NCBI GenBank assembly: GCA_014649355.1
Contig: BMSW01000013.1
Location: 62,001-126,000, forward strand
Origin: Streptomyces althioticus
Lineage (GTDB): Bacteria > Actinomycetota > Actinomycetes > Streptomycetales > Streptomycetaceae
DNA: 64,000 bases
Direction of reading: 5' to 3'
The position numbers and the translations under genes were made by a program. Below the pieces are notes generated by a model. The model searched no databases, was not told the DNA's origin, and saw nothing but the letters and a program-made list of their open reading frames with translations. How positions within the stretch are numbered: position 1 is the first letter of the stretch; the number at the start of each line of letters is the position of its first letter. This document shows positions 61,801 to 64,000 of this stretch, in pieces.

Positions 61801-62525
61801 TCGTCCTCCTCGGAGGTGCTGGAGGCCGTGACGGGCAGTCCGGTGATCGGGTCGATCACGGTCTCGGTGGAGCTCGGCACGTTCAGCGCGGCGAGCAGCA
61901 GCCCGCGGGTGGCGGCGGCCTGCTGGACGGCGGTGTCCAGCTCGGTGAGCGCGTGGGCGCCGGAGCCGGCGCGGGGCGGGGTGGCGTCGGCCAGCCGCGC
62001 GGCGAGCTTGTGCAGCTGGGAGATGGCGTCGGAGTACGCCTGGTGGGCCTCCAGCGGGCCGGACTTGCCGGTGAGTGCGGCGCGGCGCACGGCGGCGACG
62101 GCGTCGAGCTCGTCGCGCAGCGCCTGCGAGGTGTCCTCGTCGGCGCGCAGTTCCTCGACCTGCCGGTCGACCCGGGCGCTGTGCTCCTCGGAGGGCGCCT
62201 TGGACTTGGGGCGGCCCGCAGCGATGTAGGGGACGACCTCGTCACGCTCGTCGGCCAGGGAGTGGGCCAGGGTGAGCGCGTCCTGGGTGCGCTCGGCGAG
62301 CGTCACCAGTTCCTGGGAGTCGTGGAGCTGCTGGGACGCCGCCAGCACGGACGGCGCTCCCGCCCCGGCGATCGCCGCGGCCACCACGGCGACGGCGACG
62401 ACGAGACGGTTGCGTACGTGGGTGGGGCGGCCCTTGCCGACCGTGGGCGTCTGCTGCGCGTCCCCCGCCAGGGCCGCCTGCTTGTCCTTGCGACGAGGCC
62501 GCGTCTTCTGCACCGGTGCTCGCAT
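58863..62525 (-). CDS. cvnA: Conservon sensor histidine-kinase-like CvnA with repeat tail
   Basis: A 1220-residue membrane protein. Two membrane helices flank an extracytoplasmic nitrate-sensor-like domain, followed by a HAMP region and a GHKL ATPase (LLAELMENATAFSPPDMPVE, VQDEGIGM, EGLGLGLYVVARLAHRHGVR). No clear phosphorylated His box is seen. The last about 440 residues are Pro/Ala/Glu-rich, with many repeats of the kind APAPGAPAPESTAPAPGG (about 1010-1150). ATG at 62525 gives MRAPVQKTRPRR before the first helix. It heads the cvnABCD operon. Confidence 0.92.
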   Translation of the reverse strand: MRAPVQKTRPRRKDKQAALAGDAQQTPTVGKGRPTHVRNRLVVAVAVVAAAIAGAGAPSVLAASQQLHDSQELVTLAERTQDALTLAHSLADERDEVVPYIAAGRPKSKAPSEEHSARVDRQVEELRADEDTSQALRDELDAVAAVRRAALTGKSGPLEAHQAYSDAISQLHKLAARLADATPPRAGSGAHALTELDTAVQQAAATRGLLLAALNVPSSTETVIDPITGLPVTASSTSEEDEERRDALSAAALQARVRSDAALADFRDAAPKAARASYDSTVTGPEVDTADKYLGKLTDKPTLSDGEIKTSPKKLAAALTARIDMMRGVEASLFEQRTKDLAQLRDEDVTELEIRIAVLGALLLLSVGVATAMARTLTRPLSVLRRGSARLAEAEDPAAEEPITFTGRNDEFAQVVRSVNALHAHAASLAQRIATLEADRKHLVGQRQKMADAREELRGELAEATAHMERMRHSIGGTFVNLALRTLGLVERQLGVIEGLEEREDDPDRLATLFKLDHFATVMRRHSENLLVLAGTEHGRHTAGPVPLVDVVRAAVSEIERYERVRIAALPPHAHIAGFAADDLSHLLAELMENATAFSPPDMPVEVSAWLMENGEVMLSVQDEGIGMAEDRLERLNTRLSEFDPEAAYDAESEEGLGLGLYVVARLAHRHGVRVQLRKQKQGGIAAVVVLPDPLLAPATPTAVPASVPGSAHTVSLPGADAEANSNVLRGRGTSGDPLVDLAERSIEARAEAEADAPGSAHATTHPDAAPAAESEEGPSAPAPSAPHGTAPGAASEPPQAGAPAHSTGAPAADPAPASAPTPVADREDAAASAGLHEGVRVAPEGPQQQAGAPAPSDAATPGVPADGRTDAAAPPAEHGTAPGAAVEPATDGTAPAAAEEPQTGASSISADLGEAGPAAGTAGQNGPAAPGVPAGVDEARSHDVPPARSGEPEAPAERLAETTMELFIPAQPDGRAPAAEGHGAGSAAPADEDVRPGAGHAPTSTPAPEAAPAPGGLAPESTAPAPGTPGPAPEAPAPGAAPAAPGGLAPESTAPAPGTPEPAPQTAPAPGAPAPESTAPAPGGPAPESTAPAPGAPAPEPTAPAPGAPAPGAPAPDTPAGEPEHARVADGAGDGAGDDEPVTAKGLPKRTPKITAPVAPPRPRSGSVDAEALRKRLGGFRRGADAGRRDVEAELAAERSRGDDTTEEATGGTVEEASS
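59165..59510 (-). repeat. Pro/Ala/Glu-coding tandem repeats in cvnA
   Basis: Units around GGGGCGGGGGCCCCGGGTGC and GTGCCGGTGCGGTGGACTCG recur with spacings of multiples of three, encoding (P)APESTAPAPG-type repeats. The spacing keeps frame, so it is a coding repeat. Confidence 0.8.
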
Positions 62526-62920
62526 TCCTGACTCGTGTACCCGTGGGCCCGGGTGACGCTCCGTCAACGGGCGCGGGCGCTCTCCCCGAGCCGCTGGCCG
62601 CGCTCGGACCGTGAGGCGCCCCCAACGCTCCCCGACCCTCCCAGTGCCCGTGGACAGTGGATGCGCATCACCTGACCCGCCACTCGAAGGAGTGAACATC
62701 GGAGGCGAGTTGAGGGGCAAGTTCCGTTGTGCGCCGCAGTGGACCTGGGCGGTACGCCGGTTGGACGTCTGCGGCGGGCGGTGGCAATATTCGCCGCCAC
62801 GCCTTCCCGGAGGCCTTCATTCCCTCCCAAATCAGGCGCTTGACCTGCGCGCCTGTGGAGAACGGGCGTCAAGTGCCGAGCTCCGGCGGTCGTTGTGGGG
62901 AGCTCGTGCAGACTGGCCGG
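62526..62920. promoter_or_regulatory. Divergent gap between cvnA and the PP2C-like gene
   Basis: 395 bp without a gene, which must hold the promoters of cvnA (minus) and possibly of the phosphatase gene (plus). An AT-rich spot, GGCAATATTCGCC near 62783, is the only base-composition dip. No -10/-35 pair was assigned. Confidence 0.35.
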
Positions 62921-63700
62921 ATGCGCACGGAGCTTGTTTCGGAACCCGGTGATCCGGGGCGTCCCAACGAGGACTTCGCGAGCGTCGCGCTCCCGGCCTC
63001 CGGACAGGGCGGGGCGCTCGTCGTCCTGGACGGCGTGACGCCGCCGTCGGACGGGGGCGGGTGTCTGCATTCGGTGCCCTGGTTCACCGCCCGGCTGGGC
63101 GGCGCGCTGACCGAACTGACCGTTTCCCTCCCGGATGTGCCGCCGGCCGGGCTACTGTCCCGGGGGATCGCGCGCACGGCCGAGAGTCACGCCTCGACCT
63201 GTGACCTTTCTCACCCCCGAACGCCGCAGGCAACGGTGGTGATGGCGCGCTGGTCACCCGACTCGGTGGAGTGTCTGGTGCTGTCGGACTCGGTCCTGCT
63301 GGTCGAGTCGCCGGACGGCACGGTCACGGCGGTCCGGGACGACCGGCTGGACCGGTTGCCCCGGTCGGCCCTGTCCAGCCACACGGTCGTGGACACGACG
63401 CTGCGGAACAAGGAGGGCGGTTTCTTCACGGCCGCGGCCGATCCGGCGGTGTCGTCACGCGCCGTGACCGTCTCCCTGCCCCGGGACCGGGTACGGGCGT
63501 TGACCGCCCTGACGGACGGGGCGTCGCGGTGGGTGGAGCGGTTCGGGGAGGGGGACTGGGGGGACTGCGTGGGGGTGATCCGCGAGGAGGGGGCGCGGGG
63601 GCTGGTACGGAGGGTGCGCGCGCTGGAGCGCGGGCGTCTCCTCGGGGGGAAGAAGCATGACGACGCGACGGTCGTCCACGTGGAGCTGCCGTCTGCTTGA
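62921..63700 (+). CDS. PP2C-like protein phosphatase domain protein
   Basis: A 259-residue protein with PP2C-like features: DPGRPNEDFASVALPA (NED), VVLDGVTPPSDGG (DGV), LTDGASRWVERFGEGD and the C-terminal KKHDDATVVHVE with DD. These fit the metal-binding Asp residues, though the first is NED rather than the usual. It has no membrane segment. Stand-alone, it lies near conservon genes divergently. Ribosome site is weak; ATG at 62921 fits the domain start. Confidence 0.8.
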   Translation: MRTELVSEPGDPGRPNEDFASVALPASGQGGALVVLDGVTPPSDGGGCLHSVPWFTARLGGALTELTVSLPDVPPAGLLSRGIARTAESHASTCDLSHPRTPQATVVMARWSPDSVECLVLSDSVLLVESPDGTVTAVRDDRLDRLPRSALSSHTVVDTTLRNKEGGFFTAAADPAVSSRAVTVSLPRDRVRALTALTDGASRWVERFGEGDWGDCVGVIREEGARGLVRRVRALERGRLLGGKKHDDATVVHVELPSA

Positions 63701-63820
63701 TGTCGCCGGCGACATCACCCGGACGGCCGACGGGTGACGGCGCCTCACTTTTGACGGGGTGGGGGTTCGTCACCCGGACGGCGCATCGGCCCGCGGCTGC
63801 GGGCCGATGGGGGCCGCTCG

Positions 63821-64000
63821 CGCAGTTCCCCGCGCCCCTGACGGGGCGCCCTAGCTGCGGGCAGTCGTGCCGCTTGGGGCGGCACGGGTGGGCGCAGCGG
63901 CACCCCGTCGACGCCGGGTGCGGGACCGCCGTGGCTGAGCGCGCAGTTCCCCGCGCCCCTGGCGGCGCGCCCCAGCTGCGGGCAGTCGTGCCGCTTGGGG
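63821..64000. repeat. Two copies of a Streptomyces intergenic repeat (121-bp period)
   Basis: CGCAGTTCCCCGCGCCCCTG at 63821 recurs at 63942, each followed by a variant of GCTGCGGGCAGTCGTGCCGC and TTGGGG. The second copy runs out of the window. A related copy in reverse is at 44728-44772. The core folds into CGTGCCGC/GCGGCACG hairpins. 63701-63820 shows no gene. Confidence 0.8.

Overview
The window reads as chromosome from a streptomycete (high-GC actinobacterium). G+C is very high, third codon positions are almost all G or C, and GTG/TTG starts and ATGA/GTGA/TTGA gene overlaps are common. It carries a complete F-type ATP synthase operon, a Rho with a long charged insertion, a conservon (cvnABCD) signalling cassette, XRE/DUF397 regulators and AurF-like and NlpC/P60 genes, all typical of Streptomyces. 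Names rest on motifs and family recall; no database was searched.

Layout. 1-72 is the tail of a chitinase-like gene. 0.1-8.5 kb is the atp operon on the minus strand (atpI-B-E-F-H-A-G-D-C) followed by a DUF2550 gene. 8.8-15.3 kb is a minus-strand housekeeping run: a polyprenyl-phosphate sugar-phosphate transferase, glyA, a phosphatase-like gene whose nucleophile position is Ser, the Sua5/YrdC gene, prmC, prfA and rpmE. rpmE has a sigma-R-type promoter (GGAAT-N18-GTT) folded into the terminator of the upstream gene. A secreted trypsin-like protease and rho follow. 19.9-27.2 kb holds thrB, thrC, hom, lysA, an ArgS-like gene (nrtL) and a receiver-domain protein; about 830 bp of non-coding tandem repeats separates thrB from thrC.

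27.4-35 kb is an accessory region entered at a tRNA-Arg(CCG). A diverged copy of the tRNA 3' half lies 4.4 kb downstream. Between them sit a NERD protein, a broken tyrosine integrase, a broken type I restriction hsdR, and an intact gene that joins a RAMA-like modified-DNA reader, two CBS domains and a C-terminal HEPN-like domain with an Rx4H motif. This intact gene is the best candidate in the window for an undescribed conflict or defence effector. Beyond the att-like relic are a small membrane protein and a WhiJ-type regulatory cassette (anti-sigma-like ATPase, XRE-DUF5753, DUF397).

35.3-42.4 kb has a sugar ABC importer without an ATPase, a CPBP membrane protease with a two-component pair, and an ECF sigma factor with a membrane partner. 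42.9-48.5 kb has a ketosynthase with an unusual 170-residue N-terminal extension, Ku and a LigD-like polymerase (a divergent NHEJ pair), a second NERD-like protein that has lost the catalytic residues, and a small phosphatase. 48.6-57.3 kb has an SH3 secreted protein, an orphan FtsW/RodA-PBP pair, an AurF-like diiron protein with a TetR regulator, an NlpC/P60 hydrolase and a styrene-monooxygenase-like flavoprotein. 57.3-62.5 kb is the conservon on the minus strand. A PP2C-like gene and an intergenic repeat family close the window.
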